DNA of 64,000 nt. Source: Altererythrobacter sp. (GTDB lineage: Bacteria > Pseudomonadota > Alphaproteobacteria > Sphingomonadales > Sphingomonadaceae). Under the pieces are notes generated by a model, which was not told the DNA's origin, ran no database searches, and worked only from the letters and a program-made list of their open reading frames with translations. Positions 49,323 through 58,553 of this stretch are shown here, one piece after another (within the stretch, counting starts at the first letter, position 1; each line of letters opens with the position of its first letter). Made by a program: the position numbers and the translations under genes. The stretch lies in NCBI GenBank assembly GCA_016793865.1, contig JAEULJ010000007.1, positions 582,797 to 646,796 of the forward strand, read 5' to 3'.

Positions 49323-50543
49323 CCGCGCTGGCCGGGCCGTGTGGACCCACAGCAACGCGGCAAGGGCCACGAGCATCAGCGCAGCCACGCCGGGCAAGGC
49401 CCAGCCCGTCGTCGCCAGCGCGATCAGCAGCGCGATCATCGGGATGCGATCGCCCAGGAACGTAAGCAGCTCGGCGCCGCGCACATCTTCGCTATCGGCC
49501 TCACACAGCCGCGCGAGGCCGACCAGCAAGCCCCCCAGCACCGCGCCGAGCCAGCCCGGCACCGTTACCAGCAGTTGCGCCAGGAGGGCCACCAGCACCG
49601 CGTCACCCAGCCATCCGGCGATGGCAAGCGCCCGCCCCGGGGCGGGCCGCGCAGCGCCAACCGCCTCGACCCGGTCGAAGATGGCCGCAACGACACGCGC
49701 GGCGGCGAAGGCGAGGAGGAACACCAGTCCCACCACCGGCCACCGCGTCAGCGCGGCCACCAGCGCCAACGCCAGCGCCACGCAGGCGGTGACATGCGGC
49801 GCTCTGCCCCATCGCCCGCCGCCAGCGTCATGCGCCCAGCGCAAGCCCATGCGTTCCGCCAGCGCGGTACCGATCGCCGCGAAGGATGCCGGCCGCACCT
49901 GTCGTGTCAGCCAGCGTCGCTCGCTCTCACCTCCGCCTTGCCGACTCACCCGCCGCTGCCAGGTGCTCTCCTCGACGGGAAGGGGATCGAGCTCGATCAC
50001 CCGCGCGCCGGATTGCAGCGCGATCCGCAGCAGAGCGGAAGCGGGATCGGAATCCGATGGAAGATCGGCGAGCCGCGCCACGCAATCGCCGCGCGTGCGA
50101 AGCATTCCGCTCCATGCCCGGGTCGCATCAATCCGCTCGAAACCCATCGCGAGGGCTGGTTCCTCGGGGAAGGCAAGCACGCCGGGCTGGCGTGCGAGCG
50201 CCGAAACCGCCGCAGCGGCATCCGGCAGCACGCCATCGGAGATCACCAGAACGTCGTCGTCCGCTGTGACCAGCGCGGCCAGTCGCGAAAGCGAATCCAC
50301 GATGTCGAAGCGCAGCCCGGCCCGCTCGGCATAGGCCTTGGAGGCACCCAGGTCGGGGCCGAGCCGCGACGCCATGCACAGCACACGTTCGCAGCCGAGC
50401 CGCGCGGCACAGTCGATCTGGTGGGAAAGCACGCTCTTGCCGGCGAAACGACGGAACGCCGGCCGTTCACCGGCAGCGATACCCTGACCCGCGCTGTCGG
50501 GCCCCGGAGCCTCGGCAAGAGCGGAAAGCAGGGCGAGGCGCAA
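49308..50543 (-). CDS. Nucleotidyltransferase-like domain fused to a membrane domain resembling a decayed CDP-alcohol phosphotransferase
   Basis: About 411 residues. The N-terminal half (about 20-190) looks like a GT-A nucleotidyltransferase: a basic FRRFAGKSVLSHQID segment, a CERVLCMA strand and a DVLVISDGVLPDA acidic loop. The C-terminal half (about 235-400) has about five membrane helices; the place where CDP-alcohol transferases carry DGxxAR...GxxxDxxxD reads FDRVEAVGAAR...GWLGDAV. The order resembles archaeal IPCT/DIPPS fusions, but key residues are missing. The start is weak: TTG 50543 without clear Shine-Dalgarno. Function unknown. Confidence 0.55.
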   Translation of the reverse strand: MRLALLSALAEAPGPDSAGQGIAAGERPAFRRFAGKSVLSHQIDCAARLGCERVLCMASRLGPDLGASKAYAERAGLRFDIVDSLSRLAALVTADDDVLVISDGVLPDAAAAVSALARQPGVLAFPEEPALAMGFERIDATRAWSGMLRTRGDCVARLADLPSDSDPASALLRIALQSGARVIELDPLPVEESTWQRRVSRQGGGESERRWLTRQVRPASFAAIGTALAERMGLRWAHDAGGGRWGRAPHVTACVALALALVAALTRWPVVGLVFLLAFAAARVVAAIFDRVEAVGAARPAPGRALAIAGWLGDAVLVALLAQLLVTVPGWLGAVLGGLLVGLARLCEADSEDVRGAELLTFLGDRIPMIALLIALATTGWALPGVAALMLVALAALLWVHTARPARLTGD

Positions 50544-50626
50544 AGGGCGGTCCGAACGTGGCTCTGGCGGTGGGACAGCGCATGGCTTTAGTCCCTTGCG
50601 CGCGCCCGAATAAGGCCGCCTGGCTG

Positions 50627-50938
50627 TCAGACCGAGATCTGTCCCCCGATTTCGTCGATATGGGCGCCCATGCGCCGGACGGCGAAGGGATCACCCGGGG
50701 CGCCAGCCAGCGCGTCCCTGGCGAGCGCTTCGAGTTCCTGATCGTGAAAGCTGGCCGCGATGCCCTGGAGCCGTGCCGCCGCCATCCGCCAGTTCGCATC
50801 GCACCGCGAGCGGCGCAGCAGGTCGATCTGGCGCGACGCGCTTTCGAGATAGGCGAGCCGCAGTTCTGCGAACAGCGCGAAGTCCTCGCCCGCTGCGGCC
50901 GCTAGCGCGGTCTCGAATGATCCGGATTCGTAAGCCAT
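50627..50938 (-). CDS. Hpt-like helical protein without the phospho-accepting histidine
   Basis: 103 residues. The segment WRMAAARLQGIAASFHDQELEALARDA is split from a histidine phosphotransfer (Hpt) four-helix pattern: the family signature H-R-L-K-G appears as Ala55-Arg-Leu-Gln-Gly59, so the phospho-histidine is alanine, followed by the normal AAS and ELEALAR helix. It would be a binding-only Hpt relative. First gene of the leftward set, immediately divergent from the TipN-like gene across a CtrA box; a GATTC (CcrM) site lies at its 5' end. Confidence 0.6.
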   Translation of the reverse strand: MAYESGSFETALAAAAGEDFALFAELRLAYLESASRQIDLLRRSRCDANWRMAAARLQGIAASFHDQELEALARDALAGAPGDPFAVRRMGAHIDEIGGQISV

Positions 50939-50958
50939 CGTCCCCGGCCTAGGCCCAA

Positions 50959-50981
50959 AGGGTTAAAGCGGGTTTAACCCT
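50959..50981. promoter_or_regulatory. Full CtrA box inside a 9-bp inverted repeat between divergent genes
   Basis: TTAA-AGCGGGT-TTAAC (50963-50978) matches the CtrA consensus TTAA-N7-TTAAC exactly. It is embedded in the perfect inverted repeat AGGGTTAAA-GCGGG-TTTAACCCT (50959-50981), so the site reads similarly on both strands and can serve both divergent genes. It is centred 27 nt from the rightward ATG and 32 nt from the leftward ATG. Confidence 0.75.
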
Positions 50982-50996
50982 GCTTGCGGTCATTGT

Positions 50997-53639
50997 ATGA
51001 ACACCCGCATGAGCAAGGGCAGGCATATCCGCGCGATCGGCAGCGACACGGCGGACGGGGGAACGGGCGAGACCGTGGAGACGGTCGAGCTTGAGGCATC
51101 TCAGGCGGAGGAGGAGCCCACAGCCTGGGATGACACATTCGAAGAGCCAGTCACTGCGGGCCGGCGGCTCTGGCCGGTTCTCCTCGGCGCGCTCGCAGTC
51201 GCTGCGGTTGCCGCATGGACGGGATTCTTCGCCTGGGCGAATCGCGCCGCGATGCTTTCCGGAGCCGCGCCGGGGCAGTGGATCGAATGGGCGATGCAAT
51301 GGGCCGTCCCGGTGCTGCTGGTTGCCGTTGCCTGGCTGATCGCGATGCGCAGCTCGCTGCGGGAGGCCGGCCGTTTCGGCGATGCGGCACGGCTGCTGGC
51401 ACAGGAATCGACGGCGCTGGAGGCGCGGCTTGCCGGGGTGAACCGCGAGCTGAGCCTGGCGCGCGAGTTCCTCGGCGCGCAGACGCGGGAACTGGACTAT
51501 CTGGGCCGCTCCGCCGCGGAGCGCATCTCGGAACACGCGGGCCGGCTCCAGACGCTGGTGGTGGACAATGGCGCACAAGTGGATGCCATCGCCGGGGTCA
51601 GCCAGACAGCGCTCGCCAACATGGCGGAGCTACGCGACAATTTGCCCGTGATCGCCGCCTCCGCGCGCGACGTCAGCAACCAGATCGGCAGCGCGGGACG
51701 GGGCGCGACGACACAGCTCAACGAGCTGGTCGCCGGCTTCGAGCGGCTCAATGAATTCGGCCAGGCAAGCGAGCGGCAGGTCGTCTCCCTTCAACAACGG
51801 ATCGATGGCGCGCTCGGCGATCTGGGCAGCCTCGCGCAGCGCATGGATGCTGACAACGCCGCCCGCCTCGAGACGCTGCAGGCGGCGAGCACTTCGCTCC
51901 GCGCCGATCTGGAGGAGCGCGAAACCCAGGTGCTCGACGCGATCCGCCAACGCGGCGAAGCGTTGCGGGCCGAGCTGGTGGCCGCGCACGACGCGCGCCA
52001 GCTCGAGGAAGCCGCCGCGCTCGCCGCGATGCGTGGGCGGATCGGCGCCTTCACGCAGGAGGCACACGAAGCCGGCGCAGCCGTGCGCGCGGGGGAACGC
52101 AGTGCCCTGGAGGCGTGGGAAGGCCAGGTCGCCGATCTGCGCGCTCGGCTGGAAACCGCGATTGACGAGGTGGGGACGCTCGACCGCAACGCGCTCGAGC
52201 AGGCTCGCGGCAAGCTCGCGGCGCTCTCCGCCGAGGCAGAGGCGGTCGACCGCGGGCTTGGCGAACGCGACCGGGCGTTCAACGAACGCGTTGCCGCGCG
52301 CGAAAGCGAGCTGGAGGCGAGCGAGGCGGCAGCCTTCGCCCGCATGGCCGCCCGTGCCGAGGCGCTGGACAAGGAATTGGCAACGCGGCGCGACGCCCAG
52401 CTCGCCCATGCCGATGCGCTCGCGCAGCGTGGCGAAGCGCTCGCGGCCCGACTGGGGGAGATCGACACGCAACTCGGCGCGGTATCGGAACGCGGCGAAA
52501 CGGCCGAGCGCGTGCTCGCCGGCAGCGCGGAAAGCTTCGCCGCGACGGTGACCGCCAACGCGGATCAGCTCAGTGATGCGGAGGCGGCGGTTTCCCGCCT
52601 GACCGATGCCAGCGTGCGCCTGCTTGAACTCATCCAGGCGGCGGCCACGCACAGCCGCAGCGAACTTCCCGCGGCCATCGAAGGGTTCGAGGAACGCCTC
52701 GGGAGCGCGCGTGACAGCAGCGGGGCGATCCGCGCCGCGCTTCAGGACGCGCGTGAGCTGAGCGATGCCGTCTCCGCTTCGTTGGGCGAGATGAGGGGCG
52801 CCGGCGATGCCGCCATCGGGACGCTCGATTCCTTCGGCACGCGGCTCACGGGCACTGCCCAGGAACAGGCGACTACCTTGGCGGCACTGCGCGATCAGCT
52901 CGCGGCGGCCCATTCCGATAACCGCGCGCTGGCGGAAAGTATCGCGAGCGAGCTGTCCGCCGCCATCACCCGTCTGCGTGACAGCGGCAAGGCGCTGTTC
53001 TCGGACCTCGAAAGCAGCCAGAGCGCACAGGTTGCGGCGCTTGCCGGCCGTGTTGGCGAGGAAAGCGCCCAGACCATCGAGCGCGCCATAGGCGAGCGTA
53101 CGCAGGCCGCCCTCGCCCAGCTCGACGAGGCCACCGCCCGTTCGGCGGAGGCATCGAAGGAGGCGATCGCCAACCTGCGCGACCAGCTCGCGCGGGTGCA
53201 CGAGCTGACATCCAACCTGGAGAACCGCGCCGCGCGCGCGCGCGAGCAGGTGGAGGAACAGGTCGACAGCGATTTCTCGCGGCGGATGGCGCTCATCACC
53301 GAAAGCCTCAATTCGCACAGCATCGACATCGCCAAGGCGCTGTCGACGGAAGTTACCGACACAGCCTGGGCCGCCTATCTCAAGGGCGATCGCGGGGTGT
53401 TCACCCGCCGCGCGGTGCGGCTGGTCGATGGGGGCGAAGCGCGCGAGATTTCGACGCTCTTCGAGGCTGACCACGAATTCCGCGAGCATGTCAGCCGCTA
53501 CATCCACGATTTCGAGGCGATGCTGCGAACCATGCTTTCCACGCGAGACGGGCAGGCGCTGGGCGTCACCCTGCTCTCCAGCGACATGGGCAAGCTCTAT
53601 GTCGCTTTGGCGCAGGCCATCCAGCGGCTGCGCCAGTAA
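50997..53639 (+). CDS. Large coiled-coil inner-membrane protein, TipN-like architecture
   Basis: 880 residues: an acidic cytoplasmic N-terminus (1-55), two membrane helices (about 58-80 and 96-117), a very long Ala/Glu/Arg-rich coiled coil (about 120-760; repeated RxxELxAAxxAR-type heptads) and a conserved-looking globular C-terminus (about 765-880; STEVTDTAWAAYLKGDRG, ALGVTLLSSDMGKLYVALAQ). Size and topology match Caulobacter TipN (about 880 residues, two N-terminal helices, coiled coil), a polarity marker; sequence identity cannot be judged here. The alternative is a generic coiled-coil scaffold. A CtrA box sits 20 nt upstream of the ATG. Confidence 0.7.
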   Translation: MNTRMSKGRHIRAIGSDTADGGTGETVETVELEASQAEEEPTAWDDTFEEPVTAGRRLWPVLLGALAVAAVAAWTGFFAWANRAAMLSGAAPGQWIEWAMQWAVPVLLVAVAWLIAMRSSLREAGRFGDAARLLAQESTALEARLAGVNRELSLAREFLGAQTRELDYLGRSAAERISEHAGRLQTLVVDNGAQVDAIAGVSQTALANMAELRDNLPVIAASARDVSNQIGSAGRGATTQLNELVAGFERLNEFGQASERQVVSLQQRIDGALGDLGSLAQRMDADNAARLETLQAASTSLRADLEERETQVLDAIRQRGEALRAELVAAHDARQLEEAAALAAMRGRIGAFTQEAHEAGAAVRAGERSALEAWEGQVADLRARLETAIDEVGTLDRNALEQARGKLAALSAEAEAVDRGLGERDRAFNERVAARESELEASEAAAFARMAARAEALDKELATRRDAQLAHADALAQRGEALAARLGEIDTQLGAVSERGETAERVLAGSAESFAATVTANADQLSDAEAAVSRLTDASVRLLELIQAAATHSRSELPAAIEGFEERLGSARDSSGAIRAALQDARELSDAVSASLGEMRGAGDAAIGTLDSFGTRLTGTAQEQATTLAALRDQLAAAHSDNRALAESIASELSAAITRLRDSGKALFSDLESSQSAQVAALAGRVGEESAQTIERAIGERTQAALAQLDEATARSAEASKEAIANLRDQLARVHELTSNLENRAARAREQVEEQVDSDFSRRMALITESLNSHSIDIAKALSTEVTDTAWAAYLKGDRGVFTRRAVRLVDGGEAREISTLFEADHEFREHVSRYIHDFEAMLRTMLSTRDGQALGVTLLSSDMGKLYVALAQAIQRLRQ

Positions 53640-53655
53640 CGACTGCCGCGACGGC

Positions 53656-53925
53656 TCAGCCGAACCAGCGGGTGACGTCGAGCGTTTCGACGCCGATCCA
53701 CCCTTGCGTGTAGTTGGCGACATAAAGGCCGGTCAGCGCCGCCGAGATCAGCGTGGCCCTCAGCGCCAGCCGGCCGGGCCGGAAGTTCGCCGGCGCGCTA
53801 TCGGCCTGTCCGGGCGTTTTTTCCTCGCCCAGCTCCTCATGCGTGCGCACCCCGAAGGGTAGCAGCACGAAGGCCGTCATCACCCAGAACAGGAAGTAGA
53901 TCGCCAGAATCGAGGTCCACTGCAT
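53656..53925 (-). CDS. DUF1467 family small membrane protein
   Basis: 89 residues with two membrane helices (about 5-25 and 58-75) and the conserved FWVMTAFVLLPFGVRTHEE segment of DUF1467. Function unknown. Last gene of the long leftward nuo-birA-coaX-rnj unit, starting 7 nt after the rnj stop; this order is conserved in alphaproteobacteria. Confidence 0.85.
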   Translation of the reverse strand: MQWTSILAIYFLFWVMTAFVLLPFGVRTHEELGEEKTPGQADSAPANFRPGRLALRATLISAALTGLYVANYTQGWIGVETLDVTRWFG

Positions 53926-53932
53926 CGCCCGC

Positions 53933-55582
53933 TCACGCCTCCGGAATCATCACGCGGACCTGCGGCCGCTTGCCCGACCAGCGCTGCGCCGCACGGCGCG
54001 CGGCGAGGCGCGCAACCTCGGTAATCTCCGCACGATCGCTGCGAGCCGCACCCTTGAGCCTGGCGAAGGCTGCGGCGATATCCGCCTTCGCCTCGGCCAC
54101 GAATGCGTCGTGGTCCTCGTCGAGCGGGAGGCCGATGGTCTCCACATGGGCTGCGCCTGCCCGCCCCAGGGCCACGATCACCAACCCGTCACGGCCGATC
54201 CTGCGGCGCATGGTGATCGCGTCGCCATCCGCGGGCACGATCAGGTCGCCATCCAGGACAAGCCGGCCTGCCCGCACCTCGGCCAGCTTGCCGGGGGTGC
54301 CGGGCGCGAGCCGCACCAGATCGCCATTCTTCTGCACCACCGCCGCGGGAATCCCGCAGGAAAGACCGAGCCGCGCCTGTTCCTGCATATGCCGCATCTC
54401 GCCGTGAACGGGTACGAGGATGTCCGGGTCGAGCCATTCGTAGATCGCCTCGAGCTCCGGCCGGCCGGGATGGCCCGAGCAGTGGATGTCGCTCTGCCGG
54501 TCGGTCACCATGGTAATGCCGCGCGCGGCGAGGCGGTTCTGGATCAAGCCCACCGCCAGCTCGTTGCCCGGGATCTGCCGGCTGGAAAACAGCACCACGT
54601 CACCATCGGAAAGTTCGATCTGATGGTTGCCGTCGGCGATCCGCGCGAGCGCCGCGCGAGGCTCGCCCTGCCCCCCGGTCGCCAGGATCAGCACCTCGCC
54701 GCGCGGCAGGCGCATGGCGGTGTCGAAATCGACCTGCTCGGGAAAATCCTGCAAATAGCCGTTGTCCTGCGCCACCTCGATGATGCGCTCGAGCGAACGG
54801 CCGGCGATGCACATCCGCCGTCCGGTCTCCCGCGCGACATCGCCCAGAGTCTGGAGGCGGGCGACATTGCTGGCGAAGGTGGTCACCAGCACCCGCCGCC
54901 CGGTATGGCGCCGCACCTCGGCCAGCAGGGCGCGGTGGACCTGGCCTTCCGAACCGCTCGCCGCGTCGTTGAAGACATTGGTGCTGTCGCAGACCAGCGC
55001 CAGCACGCCATCCTGGCCGATCGCGCGCAGTTCTTCCTCGGTGGTCGGCTCACCGATGATCGGATCATCGTCCAGCTTCCAGTCGCCGGTGTGGAACACC
55101 CTGCCGAAAGGGGTTTCGATCAGCAGCGCGTTCCCCTCCGCGATCGAATGGGCCAGCGGGATATAAGTGATGGTGAAGGGGCCGACGGCCAGCTTGCCGT
55201 GGTCCTGCTCGATCACGATCAGTTCCACCTGGTCGCTCAACCCCGCTTCCGCCAGCTTTCGCGCCACCAGATCGGCGGTGAAGGGCGTGGCGTAGAGCGG
55301 CACGCCCAGCTCGGCGGCGAAATAAGGCACCGCGCCGATATGATCCTCGTGCGCGTGAGTAAGCACTATGCCGTCGAGCGTGTCGGCCCGCTCCTCGATG
55401 AAGTCGAGATCCGCGAACACCAGGTCGACCCCGGGATATTCCCCACCCGAGAAGCTCATGCCGAGGTCCACCATCAGCCAGCGCCCGCGGCAGCCATAGA
55501 GGTTGACGTTCATGCCGATCTCGCCCGAGCCGCCCAGGGCCAGGAACAGCAGTTCGTCCTGGGGGGTGAAATCCTTCTTCAA
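53933..55582 (-). CDS. rnj: Ribonuclease J
   Basis: 549-residue metallo-beta-lactamase/beta-CASP nuclease with 5'-to-3' exo- and endonuclease activity, acting in rRNA maturation and mRNA turnover. Seen: [14 protein letters not shown], zinc motif HAHEDH (76-81), HTGDWKLD, beta-[14 protein letters not shown] and SGHPGRPE, and VPVHGE. The start is TTG 55582, overlapping the coaX stop by 4 nt (TTGA); no ATG precedes the conserved region. Confidence 0.94.
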   Translation of the reverse strand: MKKDFTPQDELLFLALGGSGEIGMNVNLYGCRGRWLMVDLGMSFSGGEYPGVDLVFADLDFIEERADTLDGIVLTHAHEDHIGAVPYFAAELGVPLYATPFTADLVARKLAEAGLSDQVELIVIEQDHGKLAVGPFTITYIPLAHSIAEGNALLIETPFGRVFHTGDWKLDDDPIIGEPTTEEELRAIGQDGVLALVCDSTNVFNDAASGSEGQVHRALLAEVRRHTGRRVLVTTFASNVARLQTLGDVARETGRRMCIAGRSLERIIEVAQDNGYLQDFPEQVDFDTAMRLPRGEVLILATGGQGEPRAALARIADGNHQIELSDGDVVLFSSRQIPGNELAVGLIQNRLAARGITMVTDRQSDIHCSGHPGRPELEAIYEWLDPDILVPVHGEMRHMQEQARLGLSCGIPAAVVQKNGDLVRLAPGTPGKLAEVRAGRLVLDGDLIVPADGDAITMRRRIGRDGLVIVALGRAGAAHVETIGLPLDEDHDAFVAEAKADIAAAFARLKGAARSDRAEITEVARLAARRAAQRWSGKRPQVRVMIPEA

Positions 55583-56370
55583 GCCGCCAGCCCCCGCGTT
55601 GATGCCCGCTCCGCCAGGATCGCGAGCCCGTCCAGCGTCAGATCGCTGTCCACATGATCGAAAAGCTGCGTTTGTCCGTCGAAGAGAAGCGCCAGTCCTC
55701 CGGTCGCCACCACCTTCACCGGTCGGCCTATCTCCGCCTTCATCCGGGCCGTCAGCCCTTCCATCATCGCGACATAGCCCCAGAACACCCCGATCAGCAT
55801 CTGGTCTTCGGTATTGGTGCCGATCACGCTGTTGGAGCGCGGCTTCTCGATGGCGATACGCGGCAGCTTGGCGGTATTGCCGACCAGGGCGTCCAGCGAA
55901 AGATTGATGCCCGGCGCGATGATCCCGCCCTTGTAGGCCCCATTGAAATCTACCGCGTCGAAGGTCGTGGCGGTGCCGAAGTCGATCACGATGAGATCGC
56001 CCTTGTATTTCTCGTGCGCGGCGATGGCGTTCAGCGCCCGGTCCGCGCCGAGCGAGCGCGGCTCGTCCACATCGACCGCAAAGCCCCACTCCGCCGCGCC
56101 CTGCCCCGCGATCAGCGGTTCCACCCCGAAGTATTTCTGCGCCAGCACGGTGATGTTGTGGACCGCGCGCGGCACCACGGATCCGACGAGGATCTGCGTC
56201 ACATCGTCGCGCGCGAACCCTTCGATGGTGAGCAACTGGAGCAGCCAGACGGCATATTCGTCTCCGGTGCGGCGGGGGTCCGTGGCGATGCGCCAGCGGG
56301 CCTTGATCTCGCGCCCATCGAACAGCGCGAAGACGACATTCGTGTTGCCGACATCGGCGACCAGCAGCAT
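55579..56370 (-). CDS. coaX: Type III pantothenate kinase
   Basis: 263 residues; first step of coenzyme A synthesis. ASKHA-fold motifs: [19 protein letters not shown] (phosphate 1), [23 protein letters not shown] (phosphate 2) and [11 protein letters not shown], and VVATGGLA (adenosine). Starts 3 nt downstream of birA and overlaps rnj at its end. Confidence 0.96.
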   Translation of the reverse strand: MLLVADVGNTNVVFALFDGREIKARWRIATDPRRTGDEYAVWLLQLLTIEGFARDDVTQILVGSVVPRAVHNITVLAQKYFGVEPLIAGQGAAEWGFAVDVDEPRSLGADRALNAIAAHEKYKGDLIVIDFGTATTFDAVDFNGAYKGGIIAPGINLSLDALVGNTAKLPRIAIEKPRSNSVIGTNTEDQMLIGVFWGYVAMMEGLTARMKAEIGRPVKVVATGGLALLFDGQTQLFDHVDSDLTLDGLAILAERASTRGLAA

Positions 56371-56373
56371 GGC

Positions 56374-57096
56374 TCAGCCTTTCTCGTGAGCGAAGAAGAC
56401 GTCGCCGGCGTGGATGACACGGCTTGCACCGTCCGCCAAGCGCAGCCGCAGCGCGCCTTCGGGCGTCAAGCCATCGAAACTGCCCGTCAAGGGCGGCTCG
56501 CCCGGCGGCGCGACGGCAAGGGGGGTGCCAAGAGGGTGGGCGACAGCCTGCCAGCGGCGCACCATCGGCTCGATCCCGTAGCTGCGCCAGCGTTCAAGCT
56601 CGGTGTCGAAAGCCGCGGCCAGCGCGACCGCGAACAGGTCGCGATCGGGCGCGGGGCCAAACTCGGCAAGGGCGACCGTCTCGCGGCCCGCGATCCGGGG
56701 TGCCCGCGCAAGATTGACGCCGATCCCGGCGACCAGCGTATCGCCCTCGCGCTCGAGCAGGATGCCGGCCAGCTTCGCCCCCCCACAGGTCAGGTCGTTG
56801 GGCCACTTCAGCCGCAGCGATGCGGGATCGGCCAGCAGCGGCATCACCGCTTCGTAAGCCGCCAGCGCCGCGACCAGGGCCAGGCTGGCGGGCGGCGGGC
56901 CAGCCGAATGGAGATACACCACGGTCGAGCCCATGAAATTGCCCGAGCCGTCGAACCATTCGCGTCCCTGCCGGCCACGTCCCGCGGTCTGGCGGTTGGC
57001 GACGAGCCAGTCGCCCTCGCCCGGTCGTTCGCCGGCGCGAAGGGCGGCGAGCAGATCGGCGTTGGTGGAGCCGGTTTCGGGGACGAAAGCGATCAA
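56374..57096 (-). CDS. birA: Biotin-[acetyl-CoA-carboxylase] ligase
   Basis: 240 residues; attaches biotin to the carboxylase carrier protein. Catalytic domain only, without the N-terminal DNA-binding domain of E. coli BirA. Seen: ETGSTNADL, biotin loop AGRGRQGREW, LRLKWPNDL, and AGILLEREGDTLVAGIGVNL. The start is TTG 57096, overlapping the nuoN stop by 4 nt (TTGA), the second such TTGA junction in this operon. Confidence 0.93.
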   Translation of the reverse strand: MIAFVPETGSTNADLLAALRAGERPGEGDWLVANRQTAGRGRQGREWFDGSGNFMGSTVVYLHSAGPPPASLALVAALAAYEAVMPLLADPASLRLKWPNDLTCGGAKLAGILLEREGDTLVAGIGVNLARAPRIAGRETVALAEFGPAPDRDLFAVALAAAFDTELERWRSYGIEPMVRRWQAVAHPLGTPLAVAPPGEPPLTGSFDGLTPEGALRLRLADGASRVIHAGDVFFAHEKG

Positions 57097-58553
57097 GCGA
57101 CCAGGAATAGCGCCGCGGCCGCCTTGTCCGCCACGCTTCCCAGCCACGGCGTGGCCAGATAGCCCAACGGCGAGATCGCCACCACGCATACCGCCAGCAC
57201 ACCCCAATGGCCGGCGGGGCTGCGCGGTTCGGGCGCGCGATCGGCGGGTTCGTCGAAGAACATCACCTTGATGAACTTCAGATAGTAGAAGGCTCCGATC
57301 ACGCTGGCGGCGATGCCGATCGCGGCGAGCGGGACGAGATCGGCCTGGACAGCCGCCTGGAAGACAACGAACTTGCCCCAGAAGCCGAACAGCGGCGGTA
57401 TGCCCGCCAGGCTGAACATCAGCAGCATCAGACACCATGCCAACGCCGGGCGCGTGGTAGCCAGCCCGGATATATCGGCGAAAGTCTCGAGGGGCTTGCC
57501 ATCGGCATCGCGCAGCATCAGCAGCGCGATGAAGCTGCCCACGGTCATCGGCACGTAGATCGCCAGATATATGGTCACGCCGGCCGCGCCGGCCGGCGTC
57601 GCCGCGGCGAGCCCGATCAGCAGGAAGCCGATGTTGTTGATCGAGGAATAGGCCATCAGCCGCTTGAGGTTCTGCTGCCCGATCGCGCCCAGCGCGCCGA
57701 CCACGATGGAGGCCAGTGCCGCGAAGATCACGATCTGGCGCCAGGCTTCCTCCTCGCCGCCGAACGGGCCGAGCGCCATGCGCATCATCATCCCCACCGC
57801 CGCCACCTTGGGCGCGCTGGCGAAGAAAGCGGTGACCGGCGTGGGCGCGCCTTCGTAAACGTCGGGGGTCCACATGTGGAACGGCACGGCGGCGATCTTG
57901 AAGGCGAGGCCCGCGAGCACGAACACCATGCCGAACAGCGCACCTGTCGGGAAGGCGGCGTCGAAAGCGATGCGGATGCCGGAATAGCTGGTGGTCCCGG
58001 CAAAGCCATAGACCAGGCTCATGCCGTAGAGGATGATGCCCGAGGCGAGCGCGCCGAGGATGAAATATTTCAGCCCCGCCTCGTTCGATCGCCAGTCGGA
58101 GCGCAGGAAGCTGGCGAAGATGTAGCTCGACAGGCTCGACAGTTCGAGTCCGATGTAGAGCGTCATCAGGTCGGTGGCCGAAACCATCATCCCCGCGCCC
58201 ACGGCGCTGAACAGCATCAGCACCGGATATTCGCCGCGATAGGCGCCGCGCTCGGCGAAATACCGGGGTGTCACGATCAGCACCGCTGCGGTGGCGAGGT
58301 AGATCAGCACCTTGGCGAAGCTGCCGAAGGCATCGACCCGGTAGAGCCCGCCGAAGGCATCGCCCGCCGGGCTGGTGTGCCAAAGCTCGCCGCCAGTGAA
58401 GATCGCCGCGCCGAACAGCGCCGCCACGGCCACGATGGTGATGCCGCGCGAGGCGTTGTGGCTGGTCCAGGCCGTGACGAGCAGCAGCATCAGGCCCGCG
58501 AGCGACAGCCCGATCTCGGCACTGGTAAAGTGAAGCGAAGCCGCGAAACCCAT
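57093..58553 (-). CDS. nuoN: NADH-quinone oxidoreductase subunit N
   Basis: 486-residue antiporter-like proton channel of complex I, with about 14 membrane helices. Seen: YIGLELSSLSSYIFASF with the key Glu, KYFILGALASGIILYGMSL, and the discontinuous helix region KIAAVPFHMWTPDVYEGAPTP split here as KIAAVPFHMW and TPDVYEGAPTP. Start codon overlaps the nuoM stop (TGATG). Confidence 0.97.
   Translation of the reverse strand: MGFAASLHFTSAEIGLSLAGLMLLLVTAWTSHNASRGITIVAVAALFGAAIFTGGELWHTSPAGDAFGGLYRVDAFGSFAKVLIYLATAAVLIVTPRYFAERGAYRGEYPVLMLFSAVGAGMMVSATDLMTLYIGLELSSLSSYIFASFLRSDWRSNEAGLKYFILGALASGIILYGMSLVYGFAGTTSYSGIRIAFDAAFPTGALFGMVFVLAGLAFKIAAVPFHMWTPDVYEGAPTPVTAFFASAPKVAAVGMMMRMALGPFGGEEEAWRQIVIFAALASIVVGALGAIGQQNLKRLMAYSSINNIGFLLIGLAAATPAGAAGVTIYLAIYVPMTVGSFIALLMLRDADGKPLETFADISGLATTRPALAWCLMLLMFSLAGIPPLFGFWGKFVVFQAAVQADLVPLAAIGIAASVIGAFYYLKFIKVMFFDEPADRAPEPRSPAGHWGVLAVCVVAISPLGYLATPWLGSVADKAAAALFLVA

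Noticed and set aside
54110-55657. 515-codon open frame antisense to rnj
   Set aside because: No recognisable motif, while the opposite strand encodes complete RNase J.
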